From Bombyx mori (Eukaryota > Arthropoda > Insecta > Lepidoptera > Bombycidae): DNA of 64,000 nt. Location: assembly GCF_030269925.1 (NCBI RefSeq), contig NC_085108.1, forward strand, positions 1,488,001 through 1,552,000. Reading direction: 5' to 3'. The position numbers were made by a program, and so were the translations under genes. Under the pieces are notes generated by a model that was not told the origin of the DNA, did no database searches, and saw only the letters and a list, made by a program, of their open reading frames with translations. Below, one piece after another: positions 63,819 through 64,000 of this stretch; position 1 is the stretch's first letter; each line of letters opens with the position of its first letter.

Positions 63819-64000
63819 TTAATATATAAATCTACAGTGTTTTTGACGGATGTTCCGTTATAACTACTGAACCATGCATCCGATTGACTTGAAACTTGGT
63901 CCATGTAGAAAATACATGTACTTAGTGTATAGACTAATATTTATATGAGTGTTGGACTCCCTACACCAGTTGCGGGGGCGTTAATGATGAGAATCTTTGT
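63819..64000 (+). mobile_element. Helitron-like element, family F, cut by window end
   Basis: ctatattaatatataaatct, then the same body as 15329-15574 in reverse (ccagttgcgggggcgttaat). Confidence 0.65.

Overview
The window is nuclear DNA of a lepidopteran, almost certainly the silkworm Bombyx mori or a close relative. The pointers are AT-rich intronic sequence packed with Bm1-type SINEs, Helitron-like elements, a tRNA-derived lepidopteran SINE and R1/RTE-type LINE fragments. The protein-coding content consists of short conserved exons with GT-AG introns. Most open reading frames longer than 60 codons are chance frames inside repeats.

Two conserved genes lie on the minus strand. (1) Cytoplasmic methionyl-tRNA synthetase (MetRS) runs from its ATG at 25217 down to the left edge. 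Twenty exons join without a frame break into 822 codons: a GST-like N-terminal domain, a class I catalytic core with HLGN and KFSKS signatures, a cysteine-rich zinc insertion and the anticodon-binding helices. The C-terminus is outside the window. (2) Mitochondrial pyruvate dehydrogenase kinase (PDK) runs from an internal exon at 48551 to its stop at 33627. Eight exons give 382 codons plus stop: the helical BCDHK domain, the GHKL ATPase N, G1 and G2 boxes, and a C-terminal DW pair. Its first coding exon (about 30 residues) was not found and is probably upstream of the window.

Layout: 1-25.2 kb, MetRS and its introns. 25.2-33.6 kb, intergenic, with a promoter-like stretch and small plus-strand ORF near 26.1-26.35 kb and a dead DD37D mariner at 26458-27589. 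33.6-48.6 kb, PDK, including a 9.9-kb intron with a 33-bp minisatellite and an NRF-1-like palindrome. 48.6-64 kb, repeats only: SINEs, Helitron-like elements, LINE tails and an hAT-type element with an 8-bp target duplication.

Much of the interest is in the nesting of transposons and in target-site duplications that can be read directly. These allow several insertions to be bounded to the base and ordered in time. I see no operon, CRISPR array, prophage or gene cluster that would be a new biological system. The best candidates for new description are the non-autonomous families (276-bp MITE with AAAT duplications, long-TIR element, hAT-like element, Helitron-like element with a duplicated 3' end) and the unidentified small ORF at 26241-26354.
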